Below are positions 1 through 7,511 of a stretch of DNA of 40,468 nucleotides, one piece after another. The first letter of the stretch is position 1; each line of letters begins with the position of its first letter. The stretch comes from a virus. A program made the translations under genes and the position numbers. The notes under the pieces are model-generated. The model was not told where the DNA came from and did no database searches. It saw only the letters and a program-made list of their open reading frames with translations. Location: IMG/VR virus record IMGVR_UViG_3300025013_000125, positions 1 to 40,468 of that record; one strand, given 5' to 3'.

Positions 1-318
1 ATGAATTCAAATTCCAAAAGCACGGAGCCCCGAAAGGACTGGCATCCGGCCGACATCAAGGCGGCGCTGGCCAAGAAGGGGTGGACCTTCGCAAGGATCG
101 CGCGCCAGTACGGTTATGTCAGGAACTCACCGAACACCGTGCTCCACAAGCCGTGGTCCCAGATCGAGAAGATCATCGGCGTGGTCCTGGGTGTGAAGCC
201 TTCAGAGATCTGGCCCAGCCGTTACGATGGCCGCGGTCGCCCGCTCAAAAAGCGTGCATCTAAGTTTACAAGTAAGGTCGGCAGATTAGCAGAGAACAAG
301 GCCGTTAGCAATGCATAA
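1..318 (+). CDS. ner: Ner-like DNA-binding regulator
   Basis: This 105-aa basic protein is of the Ner/Nlp (SfsB) type. In Mu, Ner represses the early and repressor promoters after infection. Residues about 13-75 carry the family pattern: DWHPADIKAALAKKGW, then an HTH with ARQYG, and a closing stretch with VLGVKPSEIWPSRY, which is very typical. The C-terminal 30 residues are basic and probably flexible. It is the first gene in the window, as expected at the head of a Mu early operon, so the divergent repressor should lie just upstream. The start is the first base of the window, so an upstream ribosome site cannot be judged. Family assignment is firm; regulation of this particular phage is inferred. 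Confidence 0.9.
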   Translation: MNSNSKSTEPRKDWHPADIKAALAKKGWTFARIARQYGYVRNSPNTVLHKPWSQIEKIIGVVLGVKPSEIWPSRYDGRGRPLKKRASKFTSKVGRLAENKAVSNA

Positions 319-356
319 GTCGATAGTTATCTGCTTGTGAATACCTGGGGGGAGCT

Positions 357-650
357 ATGAAGAAAACGTACACGCCGGTGCAGTCAAATTACAAGTTCAT
401 GGACATCGTGGAGTTCCTGCACCAGCAGACGGGGCCGGTGTCGGGGACGGCGATAGCGAAGGCGCTGGACCTGCCGCACGGCACGGTGATGAGCCACCTG
501 CAGACGGCGATCGAGCGCAAGTGGGTGCGGCAGGTGGGCGAGGTGTACGAGGCCGGGCCCAGACTGAGCGGCATGTATGCGGCGTATCTGCAGGGGCTGA
601 AGGACAAAAAAGTGAGCATCGAGCGGGAAATTACCAAACTGGAGGTTTGA
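357..650 (+). CDS. Small winged-helix DNA-binding protein
   Basis: This 97-aa protein has an IclR/MarR-like winged-helix pattern. Residues about 13-60 read as helix, turn and recognition helix (VSGTAIAKALDLPHGTVMSH), followed by a wing ending near VYEAG. The remaining third is a charged helix. A GGGGGGAG run lies just before the ATG. It sits between ner and a coiled-coil gene, so it is probably an early regulator or an accessory factor for transposition or lysogeny control. No ligand-binding domain is present. Fold assignment is from sequence pattern only, and the promoter it acts on cannot be told. Confidence 0.7.
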   Translation: MKKTYTPVQSNYKFMDIVEFLHQQTGPVSGTAIAKALDLPHGTVMSHLQTAIERKWVRQVGEVYEAGPRLSGMYAAYLQGLKDKKVSIEREITKLEV

Positions 651-651
651 A

Positions 652-1752
652 ATGTCGCAACTGAATGGGCAAGGGTGGGACGAGGAGGATTACAGCTGGC
701 TGGTCGGCACACCGGTGTCGGACTGTAATTTTACGGCAGCGCTGGAGCGCTCCAACGAGAGGACCATCAACGAGGCGTTGAAGCATATCGACATAGTCGG
801 CGGTTTGCAGTCGAAGAAGCTGGCACTGCGCCGCCAGTTGCGCAAGATCACGGTGCACGGTGAGGTGCCGGTGTCGGACCAAGCCGTCCTGGAGACCGCC
901 ACCCGGCAGGAGCGCACCACCGGCATGGAGATCGCCACGCTGCAGCAGGAGCGCGAGTTCGAGAGCCAGCAGGTCGAGTTGCAGAACGAGAAGGAGCGGG
1001 ACATCGCCCAGGCCTACGAAACGGCGGGCACTATCAAGGCGCTCACTTTCGTATCGAAAGTGGTGACTGTCAGCAAATTGGTACAGTTGGACCTGGTCAA
1101 GAAGTCGAAGGGGTATAAGGGCATTGGGACATGGTCGGATTACTGCAAATACATAGGGTTAGACCGTGCATCCATAGATGACCAGCTTAAAAATCTTCAT
1201 GTCTTCGGGGAGGAATTTTTGCTGACCGTCAGCAATTTTGGTGTTGGCTACCGCGAAATGCGCAAGCTGCGCCAGCTCGCCAACGACGGGACCATCACCC
1301 TGGATGCGGAGTGCATCCAGATTGGCGAAGAGACCCTCCCTATTGATAAGGAACATGCCGAGGATATCCAGATCGCCATCGAACGCATCCTGGAGGAGCA
1401 GATCTCGCTGAACCAGCGGGTGGAGCGGCTCACCAAGGATAAGGACGGGCTGGTGAAGGAGGAGACCCAGGGGCTGCGGACTGAGGTCAAGGCGCTGGTG
1501 AAGGAGGTCAAGCGGCTCAAACCCTTCGACCCGGAGGAGAGGGACCTCTCCTTTGCCACGGAGCAGATGCAGGGCATCCAGGACACGGTGCTCTCAGCGG
1601 TCGCGCTCATGTCGAGCTTCATCGTCGATGAACGGGTACAGCAGGAACCGGTCATCATGGGCCAGGTCGAGGGGCACCTCCAGACCATCGAACTGGCTCT
1701 CGCCAATCTGCGCACGCGCTGGGAACGGGCTGTCAATCTCTTCGAGGTGTGA
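652..1752 (+). CDS. Coiled-coil early protein of unknown function
   Basis: I do not recognise a characterised family for this 366-aa protein. Residues about 85-125 are a Gln/Glu-rich helix. Residues about 140-210 form a compact segment (YKGIGTWSDYCKYIGLDR, then FGVGYREMRKL) that resembles the middle DNA-binding part of phage or plasmid KorB/ParB-like proteins only loosely. Residues about 240-290 are a strong coiled coil (EEQISLNQRVERL, then KALVKEVKRLK). It begins two bases after the winged-helix stop, with GGAGG at 641-645, and ends four bases before the transposase, so it is translated in the transposition operon. A role in transposition control or DNA organisation is an inference from position. 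Confidence 0.65.
   Translation: MSQLNGQGWDEEDYSWLVGTPVSDCNFTAALERSNERTINEALKHIDIVGGLQSKKLALRRQLRKITVHGEVPVSDQAVLETATRQERTTGMEIATLQQEREFESQQVELQNEKERDIAQAYETAGTIKALTFVSKVVTVSKLVQLDLVKKSKGYKGIGTWSDYCKYIGLDRASIDDQLKNLHVFGEEFLLTVSNFGVGYREMRKLRQLANDGTITLDAECIQIGEETLPIDKEHAEDIQIAIERILEEQISLNQRVERLTKDKDGLVKEETQGLRTEVKALVKEVKRLKPFDPEERDLSFATEQMQGIQDTVLSAVALMSSFIVDERVQQEPVIMGQVEGHLQTIELALANLRTRWERAVNLFEV
1044..1062. repeat. Perfect inverted repeat inside the coiled-coil gene
   Basis: CACTTTCG and CGAAAGTG are separated by TAT, giving 8-bp perfect arms. It lies within coding sequence, so it could be chance or codon-constrained. It could also be a protein-binding site. No T-tract follows, so it is not a terminator. 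Confidence 0.45.
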
Positions 1753-1756
1753 CGAC

Positions 1757-3352
1757 ATGGCAAAGGTGATCGATCCGGCCGTGTTGGCCATGGTGAAGAC
1801 TGATCTTGACGGGTGCCCGCGCGGCGGGCGCTCCAAGGTGGTGGCAGATTGGGCCGGTCGTCTGGGTATCAGCTACCAGACGCTGTACCGCTCCATTCCC
1901 GCCACCGGCAAAAGGGCGGGGAAAAAGCGCGCGGGTGGCCGCAAGATCGAGGGCATCGAAAAAGCCGCGCTCCTGGTGGCCCAGGTGAAAAGCCGCCCGC
2001 CCGAGCACCGGGGCCAGATCACCACGAAGGATGCGGTGAAGATCGCCGTGGAGAACGGGCTCATTCCGGCGGAGATGGCCCACGCGGCCACCTTCGACCG
2101 GGTGATCCGGGAGATCGGGGCCAACAAACAGCGCCGCCGGATCGAGCGCTACCAGGCTGAACGCCCCAACGAGATGCACCATGTGGACGCCTCCTCCTCG
2201 AACTGCTTTTACGTGCACAGGGCACTGCCGGACGGGGATTACGTGCTGCGCATCTACGGCGGCACCAAGGATTACAAGAACAAGCCGGTGCCGATCCGGC
2301 TGCGCCCCTGGATCTACGGCGTGGCGGACGATTACAGCGGCTTCCATGTGGCGCGCTACATCGCGGCCCTGGGCGAGAGCGCCGGCGACAACCTCGACTT
2401 TCTGTGCTGGGCCTGGTCCCAGAACCAGGAGAAGGAGCTCTTCGGACTGCCGTCCAGCATCAAGGGGGACCACGGCCCGATGATGTCGAGCGACGGCATC
2501 CCCGAGTGGTTCGATCGGCTGGGCATCACTATCGCCCCCTCCGAGGTGCTCAACAAGGATGCTCACGGCAAGATCGAGCGCCCCTGGAGGACCATGTGGC
2601 AGCGTTTCGAGCTCCCCTTCTTTGCCGAGAGCAACTGGAAGAAGTTCGAGATACCGCTGTCGGAGCTGAACCAGCGCTTCCTGCGCTACCAGCGCGATTA
2701 CAACGATATGAAGCACCGTTACGAGCGCACCATCAGCCGGCGTCAGGCCTGGCTGAAAATCAGCCAGTACGGCGGAGCGGTGGCGCTGCCGGAGAACGCC
2801 ATCAAGACGGTGGTCAGGCGCTGGCCGCGCAAGGTGGGACAGGACGGCTGCTTCTCCATCGATAACGTGATCTACGAGGTGAAGGGTCTGCACGACGCCT
2901 GGGTCTGGGTCTACCAGGGGATGTTCGACGACCGCATGGTGGTGGTGTCCCAGGTCACCGGCGCGAAGTACGAGGTGGAGGACTTCACCCCCAACCGGCT
3001 GGGTGAGTATTCGGAGGCGCCGGAGAGCGTCTACCACCAGACCCGCAAGGAAGCGGTCAAGCTGGAGGGTCTGCACAACACGCTCTACACGGAGGACAAG
3101 GTGGCACCCGCCAACGTGCGCCAGATGCCGACCAGGGTGCGGGAGCTGAAGAACTTCGCGGATCCGCTCAGCGTGGACAGCTACCCGGATGTGGAGACGG
3201 CCTTGAGGGAGTTCCAGGGGCTTTGCGGCTTCTTCCTGGACAAGGAGATGCGGGCGGAGGTGCAGGGTTTGATCGAGGAGAAGAAGCTCTCCAGGCGGTT
3301 CGTGGCGGAACTGGCGCTGGAGGTTCAGATGGTGCAGGCGCAGGCGCTGTAA
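1757..3352 (+). CDS. A: Mu-type DDE transposase (MuA-like, integrase core)
   Basis: This 531-aa protein cuts and joins phage DNA ends during replicative transposition. An N-terminal HTH (about residues 23-46, SKVVADWAGRLGISYQTLY) is followed by a linker and the rve catalytic core. The acidic triad is visible: D144 in HHVDAS, D238 in KGDHG and E274 in HGKIERPW, a DD35E spacing. A beta-barrel-like domain (about 355-430) and an acidic/helical tail follow. MuA has 663 residues. The shortfall lies at the N-terminus, where Mu has its enhancer-binding wing domain, so end assembly may be organised differently here. I chose the ATG at 1757, four bases after the previous stop. A longer reading from 1553 would overlap the upstream gene by 200 bases with no homology-like sequence. 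Confidence 0.95.
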   Translation: MAKVIDPAVLAMVKTDLDGCPRGGRSKVVADWAGRLGISYQTLYRSIPATGKRAGKKRAGGRKIEGIEKAALLVAQVKSRPPEHRGQITTKDAVKIAVENGLIPAEMAHAATFDRVIREIGANKQRRRIERYQAERPNEMHHVDASSSNCFYVHRALPDGDYVLRIYGGTKDYKNKPVPIRLRPWIYGVADDYSGFHVARYIAALGESAGDNLDFLCWAWSQNQEKELFGLPSSIKGDHGPMMSSDGIPEWFDRLGITIAPSEVLNKDAHGKIERPWRTMWQRFELPFFAESNWKKFEIPLSELNQRFLRYQRDYNDMKHRYERTISRRQAWLKISQYGGAVALPENAIKTVVRRWPRKVGQDGCFSIDNVIYEVKGLHDAWVWVYQGMFDDRMVVVSQVTGAKYEVEDFTPNRLGEYSEAPESVYHQTRKEAVKLEGLHNTLYTEDKVAPANVRQMPTRVRELKNFADPLSVDSYPDVETALREFQGLCGFFLDKEMRAEVQGLIEEKKLSRRFVAELALEVQMVQAQAL

Positions 3353-3360
3353 AAAACTAC

Positions 3361-3387
3361 GGGGAGGCGGGTACGAGCCGCCTCCCC
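3361..3387 (+). terminator. Hairpin between A and B genes
   Basis: GGGGAGGCGG and CCGCCTCCCC are separated by seven bases, a perfect 10-bp stem directly after the transposase stop. No U-run follows, so it may be an mRNA-stability or partial attenuation element that sets the A:B ratio rather than a full terminator. Confidence 0.5.
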
Positions 3388-3410
3388 ACTACCAAAGGAG
3401 GGAACAAAGC

Positions 3411-4316
3411 ATGAGTATCACCAAACTGGAACTTTTTGTCAATCTCGGACTGCGGAAGGACCCCTTCAAGGGGGTGGTGTACGAGACGGGGGACGCGGTG
3501 CGGGTGCGCCGGATCCTGGCCATGGCGGTGGAGTCGCACGCCATGGTGAGCATCGTGGGCGAGCGCGGCATGGGCAAGACGGAGGCGGTCAAGGCGGCGC
3601 TTGCCAAGCTGGACGCCAAGGTGGTGACTGTGGAGAAAAGCGACAAGACCCGGGTCACCATCGGCGACATCGAGATGGCCATGGTGCTCGATCTGTGCAA
3701 CGAGCAGCCCAAGGGCGGCGAGAAGTTGAGCCGGCAGCTGCGCCCCATCCTGGGGGCCGCGGGGGTCGGCAAGGGCAGGGTCATCCTGCTTTTGGAGGAG
3801 GCGCAGCGCATCCATGGCGCCACGCTCAAGAGCCTCAAGACGCTCAGGGAGAAGAGCTGGATGGGCGAGACGGAGCTTTTCACGGTGGTGCTGGTGGGCC
3901 AGAGCGACCCGATGGCGCGGCCGGGGCTTTCGGAGGTGCGGCTGCGCACGGACTGCGTCCGGATGCACGGGCTGTCATCGTCAGAGGCGGCCGGCTACGT
4001 CCAGGCCACCCTGGGCAAGTATTTCGAGGAATCGGCGCTGGATGCGCTGTCCGAGCTGCCCGGCGCGACCAACTTCCTGGAGCTGCAGGAGCTGTGCGTG
4101 AAGGTGCTGGGGCATGCCCTGTCGGCGGGGCGCGAGACGGTCACGGTGGAGGACGTCAAGGCGCTCGATCTGGACAAGCAGGCATCTCTGCCAAAGACGG
4201 CGGGTCGCGCGGCAAAAGGCGCCGCGGTGAGCAGCAAGGATGCGCTCAAGTCGGTTTTAAGCGGCAAGCGCGGCGAGACGGCTGCCGGGGAAGTGAAGGA
4301 GGCTGCAGCATGCTGA
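3411..4316 (+). CDS. B: MuB-like AAA+ ATPase, transposition target selector
   Basis: This 301-aa protein is close in length to Mu B (312 aa). Mu B forms ATP-bound filaments on target DNA, stimulates MuA and gives target immunity. The Walker A motif GERGMGKT is at residues 50-57 and the Walker B strand VILLLEEA at 124-131, followed by a sensor-like LVGQSDP. The C-terminal third (from about 235) is a small helical lid, then a basic, Ala-rich tail. AAAGGAGGG precedes the ATG. It overlaps the next gene by seven bases. Mu B has an N-terminal HTH that is not obvious here; the following HTH gene may supply that function in trans, which is a guess. Confidence 0.9.
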   Translation: MSITKLELFVNLGLRKDPFKGVVYETGDAVRVRRILAMAVESHAMVSIVGERGMGKTEAVKAALAKLDAKVVTVEKSDKTRVTIGDIEMAMVLDLCNEQPKGGEKLSRQLRPILGAAGVGKGRVILLLEEAQRIHGATLKSLKTLREKSWMGETELFTVVLVGQSDPMARPGLSEVRLRTDCVRMHGLSSSEAAGYVQATLGKYFEESALDALSELPGATNFLELQELCVKVLGHALSAGRETVTVEDVKALDLDKQASLPKTAGRAAKGAAVSSKDALKSVLSGKRGETAAGEVKEAAAC

Positions 4317-4786
4317 GGCTGAAGATGGCTTTCGAGGAGTGCAAGGTGACCCAGGCCCAGCTGGTGCAGGCAACGGGATACAGCAAGGCCCTGATCAGCC
4401 GGGCGCTCTCCAAGGGGGAGCTGCCGGTGGACCTGGAGCGCTTCGTGGGGGCGGTGGTGCTTTTCGTGGAGGCTGACAAGAAGCTCTCGACCTGGATCGA
4501 CGAGCGCGGCCTGCCTGCGACGGCGCTTTTCGAGCAGGTAGACACGGAGGGGCGGCTGGTGGGGTCTCGGGTCTGGGCGGTGCCGAAGCAGGTGGACCTG
4601 GACGGGGCCATACTGGCCGTCACCGGCCGCGCGCTTTTGCAGGGCGCCTCGATAGAGGGGACCATGACCCTGTCCCGGGTGGCGCTCTACCTGCTGGAGG
4701 CGCTGCGGGACCAGCCCCTGGGGCTGGATACCCTGGGCGAGATCGAGGTGAACGCGGGACGGATGCTGGCCGGGGGTGCCTCATGA
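4310..4786 (+). CDS. HTH-domain protein downstream of MuB
   Basis: This 158-aa protein has a Cro/XRE-type helix-turn-helix at about residues 8-36 (CKVTQAQLVQATGYSKALIS). A second part carries no recognised domain (VWAVPKQVDLDGAILAV). Its start overlaps the end of the MuB gene by seven bases, implying coupled synthesis. Mu B itself begins with a similar HTH that stimulates its ATPase, so this may be a detached counterpart or an independent regulator. I chose the ATG at 4310 because the long upstream reading in this frame lies wholly inside the MuB gene. Confidence 0.7.
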   Translation: MLRLKMAFEECKVTQAQLVQATGYSKALISRALSKGELPVDLERFVGAVVLFVEADKKLSTWIDERGLPATALFEQVDTEGRLVGSRVWAVPKQVDLDGAILAVTGRALLQGASIEGTMTLSRVALYLLEALRDQPLGLDTLGEIEVNAGRMLAGGAS

Positions 4787-4846
4787 GGTCCATTTGTAAC
4801 GGTGCTCATGGGGGTGAAGGGCGGGGGACTTTAATCAAGGGGGGCA

Positions 4847-5029
4847 TTGCCATGGTTCAGGGGGGCGCACGAGAGGGTGAAGATCTGGGTTCGCAAGCAC
4901 GTCTGCTATCGGGGCATCAAGAGGCAGTCGGACCACCGGGCCGTGAACAAGGCGCTGAAGATCATCTACTTCGACGCCCAACTGGACCAGCGGCTGACCG
5001 GCGCACCGCTGTCGAGGGGCGAGCAGTGA
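4847..5029 (+). CDS. Small basic protein of unknown function
   Basis: This reading frame gives a 60-aa basic protein containing VKIWVRKHVCYRGIKRQS and a helical middle (NKALKIIYFDAQLDQRL). Its third-base GC bias matches neighbouring genes, whereas the overlapping frame that runs on into the next gene gives low-complexity sequence. The start is uncertain: TTG at 4847 sits only two bases from an AAGGGGGG, and GTG at 4877 follows AGAGG. Function is unknown. Confidence 0.55.
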   Translation: MPWFRGAHERVKIWVRKHVCYRGIKRQSDHRAVNKALKIIYFDAQLDQRLTGAPLSRGEQ

Positions 5030-5061
5030 GAATATCGGGAATAAATTCAAAGGAGAACGGC

Positions 5062-5922
5062 ATGAAAGAGAGTTTTTACAGCTATTCGGATGTTACGGGG
5101 ATGCAGTACCACGAGACGGGTAAAGAGGCAAAGGAGGCTGCGGACAAGGCCATCAGGACGTTCCTCCACAACGGTGTCTTCGATGCCGAGGTGCTGGGGC
5201 GTATCACCTGGGGCGAGGTAACGGAGCGCTCGACTTCGACCGGTGCCGGGTTCGCCCTGAAGAACGCCCTGCGGCTTGCTTACGAGGCGGAGTTCCCCCA
5301 GGTGGTGGACGGGCGCATGCGCAACGGTAACGACGACCTGGTGCTGGTTTCGAGGATACAGGACACGGATCTGCTCTATCACGACCTGGTGCTCTCCGTC
5401 GCCGTAATCTGGAAGAACCTGGCCGGCAAGATCGAGCGCTTCAAGGGGTACAACTTCCGCGATGTGCAGACGGTGCTGGCGCTCTTGAAGGACAAGCATG
5501 GCATCAAGCGGGGCGGCAAGGAAGGGAACATGACCTTCTTCACGGTGGACAAGCGGTTCAAGCTCCAGGTCGCCATTCAGAAGAAGATCGACTTCGGGCC
5601 GGAGCTGCAGATGGCCGAGATGAAGCTCAACGAGGCGATGCAGGACATGACGGCGACCACTGGTGACGAGGAGCTCAGCGCCAATGCCCTGGACCTCAAG
5701 ACGCTCCTTTCCGCGGCCTTCAAGCTGGTGGACGGGAAGGTGCGGGTCAGTGAAGTGCTCAGGCTTAGGAGCCATAAAATCGAGAACGCCCTCTGGAACG
5801 AGGGGATGGACATCATCGACGCGGCGATCATCGTGACCAGCAAGAAGAAGCAGATCCGGCTCTACGAGAGGAACGAGGCGGGGGCCTACCTGGCGATCCC
5901 GCTGGACATCGCCGCGCTGTAA
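5062..5922 (+). CDS. DUF3164-family Mu-like phage protein
   Basis: In this 286-aa protein the C-terminal 190 residues follow the DUF3164 pattern found in the early region of many Mu/B3-like phages. They include GGKEGNMTFFTVDKRFKLQV, a helical middle, a stretch with AAFKLVDGKVRVSEVL, and a C-terminal QIRLYERNEAGAYLAIP. The biochemical role is not known; position suggests replication or transposition support. About 95 N-terminal residues (AIRTFLHNGVFDAEVLGRI) are extra compared with short family members. The ATG at 5062 has AAAGGAG at 5049-5055, which fixes the start; an open frame extending back to 4783 is not used. Confidence 0.8.
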   Translation: MKESFYSYSDVTGMQYHETGKEAKEAADKAIRTFLHNGVFDAEVLGRITWGEVTERSTSTGAGFALKNALRLAYEAEFPQVVDGRMRNGNDDLVLVSRIQDTDLLYHDLVLSVAVIWKNLAGKIERFKGYNFRDVQTVLALLKDKHGIKRGGKEGNMTFFTVDKRFKLQVAIQKKIDFGPELQMAEMKLNEAMQDMTATTGDEELSANALDLKTLLSAAFKLVDGKVRVSEVLRLRSHKIENALWNEGMDIIDAAIIVTSKKKQIRLYERNEAGAYLAIPLDIAAL

Positions 5923-5943
5923 CCGTTTGACCAGTGAAGCATA

Positions 5944-5971
5944 GGGCGGAGCCTGGCTCCGCCCCTTATTT
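5944..5971 (+). terminator. Rho-independent-like terminator after early operon
   Basis: GGGCGGAGCC (5944-5953) pairs with GGCTCCGCCC (5955-5964), giving an 8-bp usable stem with a CCTGG loop. CTTATTT follows. The U-run is weak, so read-through to the next early genes is likely. Confidence 0.65.
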
Positions 5972-6013
5972 CACGGGTTAAAGGTGAATGGTGGAATTGA
6001 TTGAGGGGGGGTT

Positions 6014-6301
6014 ATGGGGCACAAGGAAGGGACGATCCATTATGCGATGTACCAGAACAGCGAGCGGCTGCAGCGCTTCCTGATGCTGATGCTGGACGGC
6101 AGGGAGCGCTCCACCATGGAGATCATTCGGGGCGCCGACATCTGCGCAGTCAGCTCGGCCGCCTGCGAGCTGCGCGAGAACGGTTTCAGGTGCGAATGCA
6201 TCAAGAAGACTTCGCCGGCCTACTACCAGCTCTTCGACATCGAGCAGGCCAAAGACCTCTCGGAGCAGCTGCTCGCCAAGCGCGAGGTGGTCAATGGGTA
6301 A
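6014..6301 (+). CDS. Small winged-helix-like early protein
   Basis: In this 95-aa protein residues about 15-60 read as an HTH of the type seen in small phage regulators (RFLMLMLDGRERSTMEIIRG, then ISAACEL-like helix and RCECIK wing). It opens the second early cluster after the 5.95-kb terminator, with a GAGGGGGG run before the ATG. It overlaps the next small gene by eight bases. It could control the early-to-late switch, but this is inference from position only. Confidence 0.6.
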   Translation: MGHKEGTIHYAMYQNSERLQRFLMLMLDGRERSTMEIIRGADICAVSSAACELRENGFRCECIKKTSPAYYQLFDIEQAKDLSEQLLAKREVVNG

Positions 6302-6464
6302 GATGAAGGAAAAGCCCAAGTGCCTCGTGTTCAGCTTCCGCACGGACGACAAGAAGGGCCAGGTGATACTTGCGGCGGCTAAGGGGTATCCCACCCTGAG
6401 CGAGTTTCTTGAGGAAGCCGCTCTCTGGTGGGCCGCCCGGCTCAAGGAGGGGAAGGATGCTTAA
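6294..6464 (+). CDS. 56-aa ribbon-helix-helix-like protein
   Basis: The ATG at 6294 overlaps the end of the upstream gene. The product has a beta-strand-like start (KCLVFSFRTDDKK), a helix, then TLSEFLEEAALWWAARL, a layout like short ribbon-helix-helix DNA-binding proteins. An internal ATG at 6303 would remove three residues. Codon use matches neighbouring genes. Its own end overlaps the next small gene by eight bases. Fold is suggested by pattern, not proven. Confidence 0.55.
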   Translation: MGKMKEKPKCLVFSFRTDDKKGQVILAAAKGYPTLSEFLEEAALWWAARLKEGKDA

Positions 6465-6540
6465 CCCTTTTGAGATTGCGATGCTGGTGCTGTCGTACCT
6501 GGTAACTGGGATGTTCATCTGTTGGGTAGCGCGGAGGTAG
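6457..6540 (+). CDS. 27-aa single-span membrane peptide
   Basis: The ATG at 6457 is preceded by AAGGAGGGGAAGG, a strong ribosome site. The peptide is nearly all one hydrophobic helix (IAMLVLSYLVTGMFICWV) ending in two arginines, so it should insert in the inner membrane with the C-terminus inside. It is packed between two coupled genes and ends three bases before GemA. Function is unknown; small membrane peptides in phage early regions can affect superinfection or host physiology. Confidence 0.5.
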   Translation: MLNPFEIAMLVLSYLVTGMFICWVARR

Positions 6541-6543
6541 AAA

Positions 6544-7200
6544 ATGACTGTACGAAATTACCGCAAGTTTGCCGAGCTGCCTATCAACGGGAAACAGATA
6601 TCGGTGATAAAAATGGCTGTCAAGGCCCTCGGCATCAGTGATGACGATTACCGTGACGGCCTTGAACTGCGGTTCAAGGTACGGTCCTGCACGAGGCTTA
6701 CCTTCAACCAGGCCACGGTGTACATCAAGGAGCTGGAGGACAAGGGGTTCTCCATCGTCCCGGGCAAGGGGAAGGTGAAGCCGGTCAAGACCGCTCCGGC
6801 GAAAAGCGCCACGCGCAACTCGATCAGCCGCACGGACGGCAAGATCGTGGGGCTGGCTACCCGGGGCGAGCTGGAGAAGGTGGACTCGCTGGCGCTGCTC
6901 ATTCAGTGGCGGGTGGCGGATGGCCTCGCCCTCTTCCTGGAGAAGCGCATGGGGGTCAAGGGCGGCAGGATCCGGACCTCCAAGGAGGCTTATCTTGCCA
7001 TCGAGGGGTTGAAGAAGATGTTCGAAAACGGCATGAAAAAGGCGCACGGCGCCGACTGGTGGCTCGGGTCCTACTCGGAGCAGGTCAACGAGTATATCCG
7101 CATCCACCGGCCCGAGGAGTTCGGAGGTCGGGCGACCGGTCGGGTCGGCGTGATGCTTGACGGGTCGAAAGTCGCAAGCGCCGATTTGGGGACGCTATGA
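6544..7200 (+). CDS. gemA: GemA / Mu gp16-like protein (DUF1018)
   Basis: This 218-aa protein matches the GemA family. The N-terminal segment ISVIKMAVKALGISDDDYRD is the hallmark (Mu-like AKxxLGMDDDTYR). The central part includes ADGLALFLEKRMGVKGG, and the C-terminal part has YLAIEGLKKMFENGMKKAHG. In Mu, GemA alters host gene expression and DNA supercoiling and is not essential. The gene lies in the usual place after the transposition genes and overlaps the next gene by four bases (ATGA). The family is well supported; the effect on this host is unknown. Confidence 0.85.
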   Translation: MTVRNYRKFAELPINGKQISVIKMAVKALGISDDDYRDGLELRFKVRSCTRLTFNQATVYIKELEDKGFSIVPGKGKVKPVKTAPAKSATRNSISRTDGKIVGLATRGELEKVDSLALLIQWRVADGLALFLEKRMGVKGGRIRTSKEAYLAIEGLKKMFENGMKKAHGADWWLGSYSEQVNEYIRIHRPEEFGGRATGRVGVMLDGSKVASADLGTL

Positions 7201-7511
7201 GCCAGGCTGCAGAGGACAAGCTGAAAGGGATGCTCAGGGCGGCGGGTCTGCCCATGAAGGGGTCCTATCGCAGGAACGAGGTGATGACCATCCTGTCGAT
7301 CAGCAAGCGGACCTTCTGGCGGCTCTTGACCCGGTGCGAGCGGGATGAAGAGGGGCTTTTGGTCTACCCGGATTGCCTCGATTCGTTCTCGATCCGTAGG
7401 GAGCGTCGGGTGAGTTACATGGAACTGATAGATTTTCTGGCCAGGAATAACAGCTACACCAGGGCGAACGCGGTTGATCCCAAACAGATGAGGTTGTTCG
7501 AGGGGGCATGA
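7197..7511 (+). CDS. HTH protein at the Mor position
   Basis: This 104-aa protein has an HTH pattern of the AlpA/excisionase or HTH_17 kind at about residues 25-75 (RRNEVMTILSISKRTFWRLL). A wing-like strand follows (FSIRRERRVSYMELIDFL). It directly follows gemA with an ATGA overlap, which is where Mu carries the middle-gene activator mor. It shows no Mor/C similarity that I can see, so it may be a functional replacement or an unrelated regulator. Confidence 0.6.
   Translation: MSQAAEDKLKGMLRAAGLPMKGSYRRNEVMTILSISKRTFWRLLTRCERDEEGLLVYPDCLDSFSIRRERRVSYMELIDFLARNNSYTRANAVDPKQMRLFEGA

Noticed and set aside
1553-1756. Upstream extension of the transposase by 68 codons
   Set aside because: It overlaps the coiled-coil gene in another frame and reads as Arg/Ser-rich shadow sequence; ATG 1757 is well placed.
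4783-5061. 379-codon open frame joined to the DUF3164 gene
   Set aside because: The first 93 codons are Gly/Arg-rich with no domain and overlap a better 60-aa frame. AAAGGAG fixes the start at 5062.
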